Part shown: piece after piece, positions 17,559-27,238 of the stretch
Numbering within the stretch: position 1 is the first letter of the stretch
Layout: every line of letters starts with the position of its first letter
Assembly (NCBI RefSeq): GCF_003627095.1
Contig: NZ_CP032627.1
Coordinates: 1,736,001 to 1,800,000, forward strand
Length of the DNA stretch: 64,000 bases
From: Lactococcus allomyrinae
GTDB taxonomy: Bacteria > Bacillota > Bacilli > Lactobacillales > Streptococcaceae
Direction of reading: 5' to 3'
Made by a program: the position numbers and the translations under genes
The notes under the pieces: generated by a model
Database searches by the model: none
Seen by the model: the letters and a program-made list of their open reading frames with translations, nothing else
What the model was told of the DNA's origin: nothing

Positions 17559-18049
17559 TATAATTCTATTATTTCATAGTTATAGCCTTGAGACTCTAAG
17601 ATAGTAAAACAAGCTTCCATAGGAAAGAAAATTGTTTTGGTATTATCATTTGGATGAAAAGTTTGTATTTTATGTTCCTCAAGCATTTGACGGTCAAAAT
17701 AGATATGCATATTATCAAACGTTGTATCAACCAAGCCAAATAGGGAAACAATACCCGAACTTAAACCGAGCATTTCTTCCAAACGTTCCTCAGATACAAA
17801 ATGAAGTCTTTTCACCCCCAAAATCTCGCCTAATCTATCCATCTCAACACGCTTTGCATCATCCATAATAATCATGTAAAACTGTGTTGATTTTTTATTC
17901 GCCAGAATCAATGTTTTTGATCTGCAGCCTTCATGACCAGCAATATAAGCATCTGATTCTTCTGTAGAATGACTCTCAGGATGATTGACAATGTCATAAG
18001 GAATATTAAGTTCCGCCATCAAGTGATCTACTTCTTCAAAAGTTCTCAT
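17558..18049 (-). CDS. YbaK/ProX-type aminoacyl-tRNA editing protein
   Basis: 163 residues of the YbaK/prolyl-tRNA editing domain, which hydrolyses mischarged (for example Ala-) tRNA-Pro in trans. The characteristic regions are the conserved NHPESHSTEESDAYIAGHEGCRSKTLIL and MDDAKRVEMDRLGEILGVKRLHFVSEERLEEMLGLSSGIVSLFGL. The length matches stand-alone ProX. An in-frame TTG precedes the ATG, but the spacing from GGAGG (9 nt) favours the ATG. It is transcribed alone. Confidence 0.85.
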   Translation of the reverse strand: MRTFEEVDHLMAELNIPYDIVNHPESHSTEESDAYIAGHEGCRSKTLILANKKSTQFYMIIMDDAKRVEMDRLGEILGVKRLHFVSEERLEEMLGLSSGIVSLFGLVDTTFDNMHIYFDRQMLEEHKIQTFHPNDNTKTIFFPMEACFTILESQGYNYEIIEL

Positions 18050-18172
18050 CAAAAAATTCCTCCACTATTTTTTATCATTGAATTCTTGTACTATTACACT
18101 TGTTCGAGAGATAGTTTTACTTTCATTTTAAAAAACAAAATATACAACATAATAGTAGAAATTACATAGAAA

Positions 18173-18203
18173 GAAAAATAGAATCTGCCCAAAGTACAGA
18201 CTC
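18173..18203 (-). terminator. terminator after arcD2
   Basis: Stem GAGTCTG / CAGATTC (one G-T pair), followed on the minus strand by TATTTTTC, 45 nt past the arcD2 stop. It closes the arc locus. Confidence 0.65.
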
Positions 18204-18248
18204 GCATTTTCTATTTCACTACATTTCTCTAAGTTATCATTTAACCTG

Positions 18249-19742
18249 TTATAACCCAAGCAATCCACGAAGATCTAACGCAGAACCATCCTCTCCTCCA
18301 TGAATCAGTACAATAAGTGCCATAATCGCAAGTAAAGTAATCATAGCCATCGCTGTCCATTCTTTCTTAGAGACTTTTCTATTATTTTCTCTTTTCGCAT
18401 AGGTAAATAGCACAAAACCAATCATATACAAGATTGCTGCAAGCCAAACATACTGCCATCCTGATAGATATAAGGCTAATGCTTGAAAAATAAATGTAAA
18501 GAAACCGATTAAGCTATTCTTTATTGATTTTTCTTGAATTCCTAATTTTAAAAGATAAGCACCTACTAAAGCATAACAAATCATAATAACCGCAGTTGCC
18601 ATATAAATAAAAACATTATAAGCATTTGCTACAAAGAAAGTGATAATAATGAATATCTGAATCATAATCTGTGTAATCATCAATGAATTACTGGGAGCAT
18701 TGTATTCATTAAGCTTACCAAACCATTTAGGAAGTAACTTTTGTTCCGCAAGAAGCTGAGTTGCTTCCACTGGAAGCATCGTCCAAGACAACCAAGCTCC
18801 TAAAAGCGAGATAATCAAACCCACTGCCATAAGAGTGCCTCCCCAGCCGCCTACCATTTGATTCAAAATATAAACCAAACCAGGTGCTTTCACATTGGCA
18901 AGTTCCTGCTGACTCATAAAACCATAAGGTAGAAGGGATAACAAGATATAAAAAACAAGAAGAACTACTAATCCAATCACTGTTGCTTTTCCCGTATCAG
19001 CCTTTTTCTTTGCACGATTTCCCATCATTGCTGCGCCTTCAATACCAACAAACACCCAAATCATAACCATCAATGATGTCTTGACTTGCCCTAAAAGGCT
19101 ACTTCCCGTCATGACACTCCATGCAAGACTCTTAATAGAACCATCAGCAGATAGATTAGTTGTAAAAGTTTGCCAGAAATGTTGAGTAAAAACATTAGCT
19201 TTAAAAAGGACAAGCCCCACAACAACAAAAACAACAAGTGGGATTAACTTTGCAATAAGTACAATTGCATTAACCACAGCTGCAGACTCAACCCCACGAA
19301 CAACTAGAAGCATCAAAATCCACGAAATCACTGATAAAATAATAATTGACAAAAGAGTGAGCGAACCATTTTGCTCGGCAAATTTTCCAGGGAAAAAATA
19401 GTCCGCTGAAGTCATCATCAAGACCCCAAAACCAATTGTCCCCGTCCATGCTGATATCCAGTAACCCCAGCCTGACAAAAATCCGACAAAATCTCCGAAA
19501 CCAGCACGTGCATAGTCTGACACCCCTGAAAGTTTTGGCTTGATACAAATCAATCGATTCAAACTCAAAACAAGCATCAGAATACCAAAGGCGATAAAAG
19601 CCCACGAAACAACGACACCTCCTGGTGTAGCTCCCGTAGCTAAGTCATTGGCAAGGTTAAAAACCCCACCACCGATTGCACCTGAGATAATAATCGCAAT
19701 CAGCGAGAAAAGACCTATCCCTTTTTCATTCTTGTTTTCCAT
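18249..19742 (-). CDS. arcD2: arginine/ornithine antiporter (second copy)
   Basis: 497-residue APC-superfamily membrane protein with 12-13 helices; exchanges external arginine for internal ornithine in the arginine deiminase pathway. It aligns along its whole length with arcD1 of this locus (GLFSLIAIIISGAIGGGVFNLANDLATGATPGGVVVSW; GVEGAAMMGNRAKKK-like segment; WLSWTMLPVEATQLL) and is shorter at the C-terminus. Separated from arcT by 767 nt, with its own promoter, it is probably expressed independently of arcABDC. Confidence 0.93.
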   Translation of the reverse strand: MENKNEKGIGLFSLIAIIISGAIGGGVFNLANDLATGATPGGVVVSWAFIAFGILMLVLSLNRLICIKPKLSGVSDYARAGFGDFVGFLSGWGYWISAWTGTIGFGVLMMTSADYFFPGKFAEQNGSLTLLSIIILSVISWILMLLVVRGVESAAVVNAIVLIAKLIPLVVFVVVGLVLFKANVFTQHFWQTFTTNLSADGSIKSLAWSVMTGSSLLGQVKTSLMVMIWVFVGIEGAAMMGNRAKKKADTGKATVIGLVVLLVFYILLSLLPYGFMSQQELANVKAPGLVYILNQMVGGWGGTLMAVGLIISLLGAWLSWTMLPVEATQLLAEQKLLPKWFGKLNEYNAPSNSLMITQIMIQIFIIITFFVANAYNVFIYMATAVIMICYALVGAYLLKLGIQEKSIKNSLIGFFTFIFQALALYLSGWQYVWLAAILYMIGFVLFTYAKRENNRKVSKKEWTAMAMITLLAIMALIVLIHGGEDGSALDLRGLLGL

Positions 19743-19903
19743 TTTTTACTTTCTAATATTTCTAGTCATACACTATTCTCGGATTGCTCCAACAATTGCA
19801 TTAACTAAAAAATTTTTATACCACCTTATAAATATAAGTCGTCTTTCAGATTAAAATAGCTATTTAATCCCAACTTCTTATAATTATGCTTTTTACCTTA
19901 TCT

Positions 19904-19931
19904 ATTATACCTTTTTCACATTCTTTATCAA
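19904..19931 (-). promoter_or_regulatory. promoter of arcD2
   Basis: TTGATA, 16-nt spacer, TATAAT on the minus strand, about 160 nt upstream of arcD2. Confidence 0.7.
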
Positions 19932-20509
19932 AATAGAATTAAAAAAAATTTACTAATATTTTCCGCTCTTAAAATAATGTTAAAGATACATAGTTTACTC
20001 GTTGTACCAATTTCGCATCTTAAATCTTGAAATAAACTATCGAATACTCTCAATGTCATTTAGCACCTACTCACCAATCTACAGTTGACCTCTCTTCAAT
20101 CAGGAGCTATAACTCTTTCACTGACTAATCCATCATAAATGTGACAACGAATTAATATTGCTATCTCACTTCCTGATAAAAAGGCAAGAGTTATTCTGTG
20201 GGAGTTTCAACTCACCAAAGAATTTAAGGTACACCTTCACATCTTTGACATGGGATTATCTTATCTCAGAAACCCATAGATAAAGCACTGACATCTTAGG
20301 TAAGTCAGACGAAATTCAAGGATTGACATTCCTGACTCGACACTTTGCCATTTACTCTTGCTGCTTTAAGCAAACGGACAGCAGAGCAAATGGAGTTTCA
20401 CTGTCCATTCGTAGAACGTAGAATGGCGTGTGAAGCACATAACAACAGAACAAGCATCAACAAACACAGTCTAAGGCACGTGTATTTTGATAAAATATTT
20501 TTACATCAT
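19932..20509. other. long arcT-arcD2 intergenic region
   Basis: No credible gene. It contains several foldbacks: CTGCT...AGCAG around 20361-20385 and CCATTC...GAATGG around 20404-20425. There is no T-run terminator directly after arcT. The segment TGTCCATTCGT (20402) recurs in inverted orientation at 32132, and ACAACGAATTAA (20151) recurs at 12164, hinting at fragments of old repeats. Confidence 0.4.
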
Positions 20510-21640
20510 CTAGTTTTCATATTCCCTCAGATATTCTGACACTAAACGGAGTCCTTCACGCAATATCTTTTTATCTGTGCAGTAACCAATTCTTGCATAG
20601 CCAGGTAAATCAAAACGATTACCTGGAATAATGAGGACTCCTTTCTCTTTTAGCAATTTAACCGCAAAATCTTCCGTTTTTTCTGGGTCGAGTTCGTTAA
20701 ATTTTACAAAGCTTACTGATACATCGTTAGGAAATATCATTGAGACGAGAGGTTCGTTTTTTACCCACTCCTTCAAGATTTCAAGATTTTCTTTGACAAT
20801 GCCACGCGCTCTGGCAAGCACTTTTTCTTTATGTTTTAAAATTAATGCTGCAACAGCATCATCAAACACTCCTGTGCAAATGAGTGTATAGTCGCGTATT
20901 TTTCTAAATTCATCTGCTAAAGCAGTATCTTGAGTCGCTACCCAGCCTACACGAATTCCTGGTACAGAGTAAGTTTTTGAAATAGAATTGGTTGAAATTC
21001 CTTTTTCATAAATATCTGCAATCGGTGCATAGTCAGTTTTCTCATTAAGCGGAAGATAAACCTCATCACACAAAATATATGCACCTACTTCACGAGCAAT
21101 TTTTGATACTTCTCTTAAAAATGCTACATCTAAAATCGCACCTGTCGGTTGAGCGGCATTGTTTAAACAGATTAATTTTGTATCAGGTTTTATAAGCTCA
21201 CGAAGTTCTGATAGTTTTGGACGCCACCCTTCTTCTTCGTGTATATGCCAATAATCTACCTTTGCGCCAAGTGTTTTAGGCCAATCATAAAGCTGCTGAT
21301 AGGACGGATACTGAGCAATAACATGATCTCCCTCTCCGACAAGACCTAAAACAACCATAAAATTAGCACCCGTCGCACCATTTGTAGAAAGAATATTGTC
21401 TACAGGAATTTTTTCATAAAGTTTTGCGACTTCCTTTTTAAATGCTGGCGACCCTTCAATCCAACCATAGCTGAATTTTTCTTTCACCAAATTCGCCATG
21501 AACGATTTACCACCATCTGGCTCCAATTCTAAGATTTCTTCTAATGTCATTGACTCAATAGTTGATTGAGCAATATCCACTTTTGCGGATTTCTCCCAAA
21601 CGTTTAGCCAATCTTCACATCCAAATTGAACAAGTTCCAT
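20510..21640 (-). CDS. arcT: ArcT-type PLP aminotransferase
   Basis: 376-residue fold-type I PLP enzyme of the alanine/aspartate aminotransferase class, placed in the arc operon as in lactococci and some streptococci; its exact substrate is unknown. Motifs: NGATGANFMV, YPSYQQL, LCDEVYLPL, and the PLP lysine in SISKTYSVPGIRVGW. The usual NNPxNPTG loop reads LNNAAQPTGA. The start at ATG 21640 (MELVQFG) has TGAGGT 6 nt upstream; the ATG four codons earlier has no RBS. Confidence 0.92.
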   Translation of the reverse strand: MELVQFGCEDWLNVWEKSAKVDIAQSTIESMTLEEILELEPDGGKSFMANLVKEKFSYGWIEGSPAFKKEVAKLYEKIPVDNILSTNGATGANFMVVLGLVGEGDHVIAQYPSYQQLYDWPKTLGAKVDYWHIHEEEGWRPKLSELRELIKPDTKLICLNNAAQPTGAILDVAFLREVSKIAREVGAYILCDEVYLPLNEKTDYAPIADIYEKGISTNSISKTYSVPGIRVGWVATQDTALADEFRKIRDYTLICTGVFDDAVAALILKHKEKVLARARGIVKENLEILKEWVKNEPLVSMIFPNDVSVSFVKFNELDPEKTEDFAVKLLKEKGVLIIPGNRFDLPGYARIGYCTDKKILREGLRLVSEYLREYEN

Positions 21641-21658
21641 CTCATACCTCATTTTATC

Positions 21659-21775
21659 TACTGACAGAAAGTCTGTCAGTAGATACTCAGCCCATTATTA
21701 AGATTAGGCATTCCTCTCTTACTGACAGCATTTAATTACATTATTTTATTTACTGACAGCGATTCTGTCAGTATC
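21659..21775. repeat. cluster of CTGACAG/CTGTCAG inverted pairs
   Basis: Two stem-loop forms, CTACTGACAG-AAAGT-CTGTCAGTAG (near 21658-21682) and ACTGACAG-CGATT-CTGTCAGT (near 21752-21773), plus a lone CTGACAG (21722), lie between arcC and arcT. Here the half-sites face outward with a loop, unlike the head-on palindromes. Probably transcript-level hairpins. Confidence 0.75.
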
Positions 21776-21819
21776 ATTTTACCAAAAAAATGCTACACAA
21801 AGTGTGTAGCATTTTCATT

Positions 21820-22764
21820 TTAAGGAATAATCTTTGTTCCTGAATCATTTGTAAGGAAATCTTCAAGATTTTCCAAAGAAGTAATCGTTGCAGGACGGCT
21901 GGTCCGTGCGACAAATTCCATTGCAGCTTGTACTTTTGGCAACATTGAGCCTGCGGCAAATTGTCCTTCTTCAATAAAACTACGCATCTCTGCCATTGTA
22001 ACTGTTTCAAGTTTCTTTTGGTTAGGTTTATTAAAATTGACAAAGACATTATCAACTGCTGTTAAGATTAATAAATTGTCAGCTTCAACGAGTTCAGCAA
22101 CTTTTGCTGCTGAAAAATCTTTGTCAATAACGGCTTCAATGCCTTCGTAACCACTAGAAGTTTCAATCACAGGTATACCACCACCGCCAGATACGGTAAC
22201 CAAAACACTTGATGAAATCAATGGTTTAATCGCTGCAGCTTCAACAATTCGCGTAGGTTTTGGACTTGGTACCACACGACGGTAGCCACGACCAGAGTCT
22301 TCAACAAATACCCAATCTGGATACTGTGCCTTCATTTCAGCAACACCTGCTTCATCATAGAAAGGACCAATTGGTTTTGTTGGTTTCTCAAAAGCAGGGT
22401 CATCTGCTGCTACTACAGTACGTGTCACTACCGATATTACTGGCACGCGCTCCATATTATTTTTAAGTAGAGCTCTTGTAAAAGCCTGCCCCATCCAGAA
22501 GCCAATCTGACCTTGAGTCATCGCTACAGCGGTATCAAGAGGCATTGCTGGATTTTTTGGACTATCTGAAGCCAACTGTTGCAGTAAAAGATTACCTACT
22601 TGCGGACCATTCCCATGAGTCACAACCATTTCCACATCGTTGTCTTTAATCAGAGGAATCAATTGTTCTGCTGTTGTTTCAAGTGCTATTTCCTGCGCTT
22701 TTGCTGTTGGGTCATCTGTTAGGATGGCATTCCCACCAAGAGCTACTACAATACGTCTTACCAT
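21820..22764 (-). CDS. arcC: carbamate kinase
   Basis: 314 residues; carbamoyl phosphate + ADP to ATP + NH3 + CO2, the energy-yielding step of the arginine deiminase pathway. Amino-acid-kinase motifs: VVALGGNAI, VTHGNGPQVGNLLLQQ, PKPTRIVEA, SGGGGIPV, IDKDFSAAKVAE, GSMLPKVQAA. Only one arcC is present here, whereas L. lactis is described as having two in tandem. AGGAG precedes the ATG. Upstream is arcD1 (48-nt gap). Confidence 0.96.
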   Translation of the reverse strand: MVRRIVVALGGNAILTDDPTAKAQEIALETTAEQLIPLIKDNDVEMVVTHGNGPQVGNLLLQQLASDSPKNPAMPLDTAVAMTQGQIGFWMGQAFTRALLKNNMERVPVISVVTRTVVAADDPAFEKPTKPIGPFYDEAGVAEMKAQYPDWVFVEDSGRGYRRVVPSPKPTRIVEAAAIKPLISSSVLVTVSGGGGIPVIETSSGYEGIEAVIDKDFSAAKVAELVEADNLLILTAVDNVFVNFNKPNQKKLETVTMAEMRSFIEEGQFAAGSMLPKVQAAMEFVARTSRPATITSLENLEDFLTNDSGTKIIP

Positions 22765-22812
22765 TTTATATAAACTCTCCTTTATCTAATACTTTTTCAC
22801 TTTTATAATTAT

Positions 22813-24396
22813 CTACTTATTACTGATTTTCTTCTTATTGATGTCTGCACGTACAACAAAGTAAACAATAAACGTTACGACGATTAAAGGCACCACTGCG
22901 ACAAGAAGCGTGTTTCCATCAATACCTAAAGCATCTTGAAGTCCGAGCCAATTGCCATAAACTCCAAATACTGCGAGAATTCCTAAAACTGTCAAAATAA
23001 CTGTCGAAATCATTTCAACACTACTAAGTTTACCTCCATATTCTTTCTTACTAAGGGCGTAGAGGATGAAACCAACAGCATAGAGAATGAGCGAAAGCCA
23101 CACAAACTGCCAGCCCGAGAAATACAGAGCCAAGATTTGGAAAGCTGCGGCTAAGAAGCCAACAACAATATTGCTTGTTTTCTTTTCTTGAATACCAAGC
23201 TTGAAGAGATACAGACCGACCAAAGCGTAACAAATCATGATAACTGCAGTACATAGATAAACAAAGACATTATACGCATCAGCAACAAAATACGTTACAA
23301 TCAAGAAAATTTGGACGATAAGTTGTGTCAAAATAAGCGAGTTACTTGGTGCACCCTTATCATTAAGTTTACCAAACCAGCTGGGTAGTAGTTTTTGGTC
23401 TGACAACTGTTGAGTTGCTTCAACAGGAAGCATCGTCCAAGAGAGCCATGCACCTAAAAGAGAAATAACCAAACCAATCGCCATGAGCGTACCACCCCAG
23501 CCACCAACCATTGCATTCAAGATATGAACCAAACCAGGTTGACCAGTATTGGCTAAGTCTTGTTGATTCATGAAGCCAAATGGTAAAAGAGAGAGTAACA
23601 CATAGATGACTAAGAGAGCAATCAAACCTAAAATAGAAGCTTTTCCAGCATCTGATTTCCGTTTGGCACGATCCCCCATCATTGCGGCCCCTTCAATACC
23701 AACAAATACCCAAATCATTACCATCAAAGAATTTGTTACCTGACCAAAAAGATCTCCACCAGTCATATTTGACCATGTTAAGCTCTTAATCACACCATTA
23801 GCGTCTGTGTTTGCTGCAAAGTTTTGCCAGAAATGAGCGCTAAATACGCCTGCTTTAAACATCACAATCCCAGCAATCATAAATACGAAAAGCGGAATTA
23901 ATTTTGCAATTAGGACAATAGCATTGATAACCGCTGCTCCTTCAACTCCACGCATAACAAGTAATGTCAAGCCCCAAGAAACAATAGAAACAACAATTAC
24001 AGATAGAATTGTTAAAGAGCCATTTTTTGCTTGAAATACTCCAGGAAAGAAGTAGTCAACTGAGGTCATCATTAAAACCGCAAAAGCGATATTACCTGCC
24101 CAAGCAGAGAGCCAATAACCCCAACCGGAAATGAATCCGACCATATTACCAAAACCAGCACGTGCATAGTCTGATACACCAGAAAGTTCTGGTTTATTTA
24201 CCACCAAATGATTAAGTGATAACACTAACATTAAGATACCAAAACCAATAACAATCCAAGAAACAACAACACCCCCTGGTGTTGCTCCAGTTGCCAAGTC
24301 ATTGGAGAGGTTAAATACCCCTCCGCCGATGGCTCCGGAAACGATAATAGCAACTAGGGCTAAAAGCCCTATTCCTTTTTTATTTTCTGTTTCCAT
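22813..24396 (-). CDS. arcD1: arginine/ornithine antiporter (first copy)
   Basis: 527-residue APC-family exchanger, 13-14 membrane helices; imports arginine against ornithine without energy cost. Typical N-terminus GLLALVAIIVSGAIGGGVFNLSNDLATGATPGGVVVSW and the SGVSDYARAGFG and WLSWTMLPVEATQQL segments. It lies 20 nt downstream of arcB and 48 nt upstream of arcC, within the main operon. The C-terminal extension (two extra hydrophobic segments, KKKISNK end) is absent in arcD2. Confidence 0.96.
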   Translation of the reverse strand: METENKKGIGLLALVAIIVSGAIGGGVFNLSNDLATGATPGGVVVSWIVIGFGILMLVLSLNHLVVNKPELSGVSDYARAGFGNMVGFISGWGYWLSAWAGNIAFAVLMMTSVDYFFPGVFQAKNGSLTILSVIVVSIVSWGLTLLVMRGVEGAAVINAIVLIAKLIPLFVFMIAGIVMFKAGVFSAHFWQNFAANTDANGVIKSLTWSNMTGGDLFGQVTNSLMVMIWVFVGIEGAAMMGDRAKRKSDAGKASILGLIALLVIYVLLSLLPFGFMNQQDLANTGQPGLVHILNAMVGGWGGTLMAIGLVISLLGAWLSWTMLPVEATQQLSDQKLLPSWFGKLNDKGAPSNSLILTQLIVQIFLIVTYFVADAYNVFVYLCTAVIMICYALVGLYLFKLGIQEKKTSNIVVGFLAAAFQILALYFSGWQFVWLSLILYAVGFILYALSKKEYGGKLSSVEMISTVILTVLGILAVFGVYGNWLGLQDALGIDGNTLLVAVVPLIVVTFIVYFVVRADINKKKISNK

Positions 24397-24416
24397 ATTA
24401 TTTACTTCCTTAAATT

Positions 24417-25481
24417 TTATTCAAAAGTTTCTGGAACTGCAGGGATAAAGAGATTACCCAAAGTTGCAGCCATAATTGCTTTGATTGAGTGCATACGATT
24501 TTCTGCTTCTTCAAACTGACGTGCATATTTAGAGCGGAATACTTCGTCAGTCACTTCCATTTCTGTCAGACCGTATTTTTCTTTGATTTCTTTACCATAT
24601 TCAGTTTCAGTATCGTGGAAAGCTGGGAGACAGTGCATGAAGATAAGTTTACCATTGTCAGCATTTCCTGTTAGTTTCAACATATCCATTGTGATACGGT
24701 AAGGAGTAAGGAGTTTGACTCGTTCTTCCCAGTTTGATTCACCCATTGATACCCACACATCTGAATAAATAATGTTTGCACCTTTAACACCTTCTTCGAT
24801 ATTAGAAGTTGCAAGAGGTTTAGCACCTGATTTTTCAGCAAATTTATGGGCAATATCCATCACTTCTTGAGAAGGATGAAGTGAATCAGGCGCAACGATA
24901 TGGACATTCACACCGAGCATAGAACCTGTAACAATGAGAGAGTTCGCCATATTGTTACGGCCATCACCAACGTAAACTAAAGTCAAGCCTTTAAGATGAC
25001 CAAAGTTTTCTTTTACTGTCATGAAGTCCGCAATCATTTGAGTAGGATGCCAATCGTCAGTCAAACCATTCCAGACTGGAACACCTGAGAATTTAGCAAG
25101 GTCTTCAACCTCTTTTTGTGAGAAGCCTCGGCGTTCAATCCCATCAAACATTGAACCGAGTACTTTTGCTGTGTCTTCTACAGATTCTTTAATTCCAAGT
25201 TGAATATCATTGGCACCAAGATATTCAGGATGAGCACCGAGGTCAATTGCTGCTGTTGTAAAAGCTGCACGTGTACGTGTTGAAGTTTTTGCAAAAAGCA
25301 GTGCAATATTTTTTCCTTCAAGATAATGATGAGGGATATTTTGTTGTTTCAACGCTTTTAAGTGAAGACCAAAATCTACAAGGTAATTAATTTCAGCAGG
25401 TGTGAAATCTTTTTCAGCAAGCAGGCTACGTCCTTGAAATACTGAATTTACTTCTGCTTTTGTAATAATTGGTGATGTCAT
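24417..25481 (-). CDS. arcB: ornithine carbamoyltransferase, catabolic
   Basis: 354 residues; converts citrulline + phosphate to ornithine + carbamoyl phosphate. Carbamoyl-phosphate motif [12 protein letters not shown] (STRTR), HPTQMIADF (about residue 155-163), [10 protein letters not shown], and the ornithine loop [11 protein letters not shown]. The length fits catabolic ArcB. It is separated from arcA by 245 nt filled with hairpins and a tandem repeat, an unusual gap inside this operon. Confidence 0.97.
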   Translation of the reverse strand: MTSPIITKAEVNSVFQGRSLLAEKDFTPAEINYLVDFGLHLKALKQQNIPHHYLEGKNIALLFAKTSTRTRAAFTTAAIDLGAHPEYLGANDIQLGIKESVEDTAKVLGSMFDGIERRGFSQKEVEDLAKFSGVPVWNGLTDDWHPTQMIADFMTVKENFGHLKGLTLVYVGDGRNNMANSLIVTGSMLGVNVHIVAPDSLHPSQEVMDIAHKFAEKSGAKPLATSNIEEGVKGANIIYSDVWVSMGESNWEERVKLLTPYRITMDMLKLTGNADNGKLIFMHCLPAFHDTETEYGKEIKEKYGLTEMEVTDEVFRSKYARQFEEAENRMHSIKAIMAATLGNLFIPAVPETFE

Positions 25482-25533
25482 TTTAAAAATTTCCTTTTCT
25501 TTATTTTAGTATTTAATTATTGCGATAATACTT

Positions 25534-25551
25534 CTGTCAGTATACTGACAG
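25534..25551. repeat. CTGTCAG palindrome
   Basis: CTGTCAGTATACTGACAG between arcA and arcB, directly joined to the 71-bp tandem repeat. Confidence 0.85.
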
Positions 25552-25688
25552 ACTTATCAGCTCTGCAGATAAGTCTTTTATCCGCCGATTCAATGCTTGC
25601 TTTAGGCGCATTGAACTGACAGACTTATCAGCTTCGCTGACAAGTTTTTTATTCGCCGATTCAATGCTTGCTTTTGATACGTTGAACT
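25547..25688. repeat. 71-bp tandem repeat between arcA and arcB
   Basis: Two head-to-tail copies (25547-25617, 25618-25688) beginning GACAGACTTATCAGC and ending TTGAACT, followed by the first bases of a third. Each copy has a hairpin with a following T-run on the plus strand (for example GACTTATC ... GATAAGTC-TTTT). At least copy 1 has a second foldback, TTCAATGC ... GCATTGAA. A related piece lies at 14079-14121. Confidence 0.9.
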
Positions 25689-25726
25689 GACAGAACGGTC
25701 AGTAGCTTTTGTCAGTAAATAGTTTC

Positions 25727-26962
25727 TTACAAATCTTCACGCCATAATGGTTGTGACATACAGCGCGCTCCTCCACGACCACGAGCCAGCTCACTAGAAA
25801 GAATTTCATGAACTTTGATACCGTGTTCTTTCAGAAGTCCGATTGTCACATAGTTACGGTCATAGGTAACGATTTCACCTGGAGAAATCGCAAGCGTATT
25901 TGAGCCATCATTCCATTGCTCACGCGGAGCAATAATCGCATCTCCTCCTCCACATTCAATAAGGTCAAGTTCAGTAAGGTTAAGCACTTTTTTCAATGCT
26001 TTTTCAAGGTCAGTCAAGTGTTCAATTTCTACTTCTTCTTCATTTTTACCTGGAGTAAGAATAAATGTGTTAATAGAACCATCTCCGTGGAAAATTCCTG
26101 GGAAGACTGTAAATTGATCATGATTAATCATTGTAAATACTGTATCCAAATGCATCATGGCATGATTGTGTGGAATTTCAACTGCAAGAACTGTATCAAA
26201 TGTCGAAAGTGGATTTTTGAACAACTCTTTAGCCAATTGTTGAATTGTCTTAGAAGAAGTCCGTTCAGAAACTCCAATAGCCACAGCATTTTTGCTCAAA
26301 ATCAGCTCATCCCCACCTTCAATCCGTGTCGTATGGTTACGGTCACGCCAAATCGGAGTATCTTTGAAACGAGGATGATGTTTCATAATGAACTCGGTAA
26401 TCAACGATTCAGGCTGACGAGCTGGGAAAGTCATGCGGTTGATTGTCATTCCAACACCCATAGAAGCTTGTGGGTCACGGGTAAAGTATGCATTTGGCAA
26501 AGGATTCAAATAGAATAGATTTTCTGCATCAGAACCAGCCATATCACTCAAAATCGTACGTTTAATGTCAAGTTCATTCTTACGAACTCCCGCATAGATT
26601 TTGTCAACCATATCTTTTGTTGACATAGATCCAAGATATTCTTGAAGTTCATCGAAAGTACGACCATGTCTGTAACCTGCTTCTGTCAATATACGAGTTA
26701 AAAATTCATCTCTGACTGCACGGTCTTTATCAAGCACCTCAGTTGCAAGTTGCTCAATATACAAAGTTTCTGCGCCGTTATCTCGAAGTGTTTGAGCAAA
26801 GAAATCATGTTCTTTTTGTGCGATTTTCAAAAACGGAATATCATCAAACAAGAGTTGATTCATCGTGTCTGGAGTGATGTTTTCTACTTCTGCACCTGGT
26901 CTATGCAAAAGCACTGTTTTTAATTTCCCAATTTCTGAGTTGACATTAATTCCATTATTCAT
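25727..26962 (-). CDS. arcA: arginine deiminase
   Basis: 411 residues; arginine to citrulline + NH3, first step of the pathway. Guanidino-modifying enzyme motifs: RPGAE (about 22), FTRDP, the active-site His region [15 protein letters not shown], and the nucleophile Cys in [11 protein letters not shown] (about residue 401). First gene of the arc operon, with a strong promoter, a cre site across the transcription start and a candidate ARG box upstream. AAAGGA precedes the ATG. Confidence 0.98.
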   Translation of the reverse strand: MNNGINVNSEIGKLKTVLLHRPGAEVENITPDTMNQLLFDDIPFLKIAQKEHDFFAQTLRDNGAETLYIEQLATEVLDKDRAVRDEFLTRILTEAGYRHGRTFDELQEYLGSMSTKDMVDKIYAGVRKNELDIKRTILSDMAGSDAENLFYLNPLPNAYFTRDPQASMGVGMTINRMTFPARQPESLITEFIMKHHPRFKDTPIWRDRNHTTRIEGGDELILSKNAVAIGVSERTSSKTIQQLAKELFKNPLSTFDTVLAVEIPHNHAMMHLDTVFTMINHDQFTVFPGIFHGDGSINTFILTPGKNEEEVEIEHLTDLEKALKKVLNLTELDLIECGGGDAIIAPREQWNDGSNTLAISPGEIVTYDRNYVTIGLLKEHGIKVHEILSSELARGRGGARCMSQPLWREDL

Positions 26963-26999
26963 TTTTTCATTGTCCTTTCTTAGTTTAAAAACGTATTAT

Positions 27000-27014
27000 T
27001 GGAATCGTTTACAA
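27000..27014 (-). promoter_or_regulatory. cre site of arcA
   Basis: TTGTAAACGATTCCA on the minus strand matches the WTGNAANCGNWNNCW consensus at every position. It begins a few bases after the -10 box and covers the predicted transcription start, so CcpA binding should repress arcA when glucose is present. Confidence 0.8.
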
Positions 27015-27018
27015 TGAA

Positions 27019-27047
27019 ATTATACAACTTTGTTTTTTTAATGTCAA
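27019..27047 (-). promoter_or_regulatory. arcA promoter
   Basis: Consensus TTGACA, 17-nt spacer, consensus TATAAT on the minus strand; about 57 nt from -10 to the start codon. Confidence 0.9.
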
Positions 27048-27110
27048 GTATCATCATGGCTTTATTTTATTGTTTTTTAAGCTTTTTATGTTTCTTAATT
27101 TTCTCACAAT

Positions 27111-27126
27111 TAAATAATTATATTCA
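27111..27126 (-). promoter_or_regulatory. candidate ARG box
   Basis: TGAATATAATTATTTA on the minus strand resembles ArgR/AhrC operators (TGAAT-W4-ATTCA with a weak right half), about 65 nt upstream of the arcA -35 box. Confidence 0.45.
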
Positions 27127-27189
27127 CTTTATTTTAGTATGCGTATATTTTTAGATTTATGCAAAAATGTTTATTTTAAAATATAGAAT

Positions 27190-27230
27190 AAAAAAATATC
27201 CATAGACAAGATTTAGTCTACGGATATTTT
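27190..27230 (-). terminator. terminator of argS
   Basis: 12-bp stem (ATATCCGTAGAC / GTCTATGGATAT, one G-T pair) followed by TTTTTTTATTC on the minus strand. Confidence 0.88.
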
Positions 27231-27238
27231 TAATCATA

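Noticed and set aside
25547-25688. Tandem 71-bp repeat considered as a CRISPR array
   Set aside because: Two adjacent copies without unique spacers and with no cas genes; the units are contiguous.
25916-26518. 200-aa antisense frame inside arcA
   Set aside because: Lies wholly within a well-supported gene, has no start signals and is explained by codon bias of arcA.
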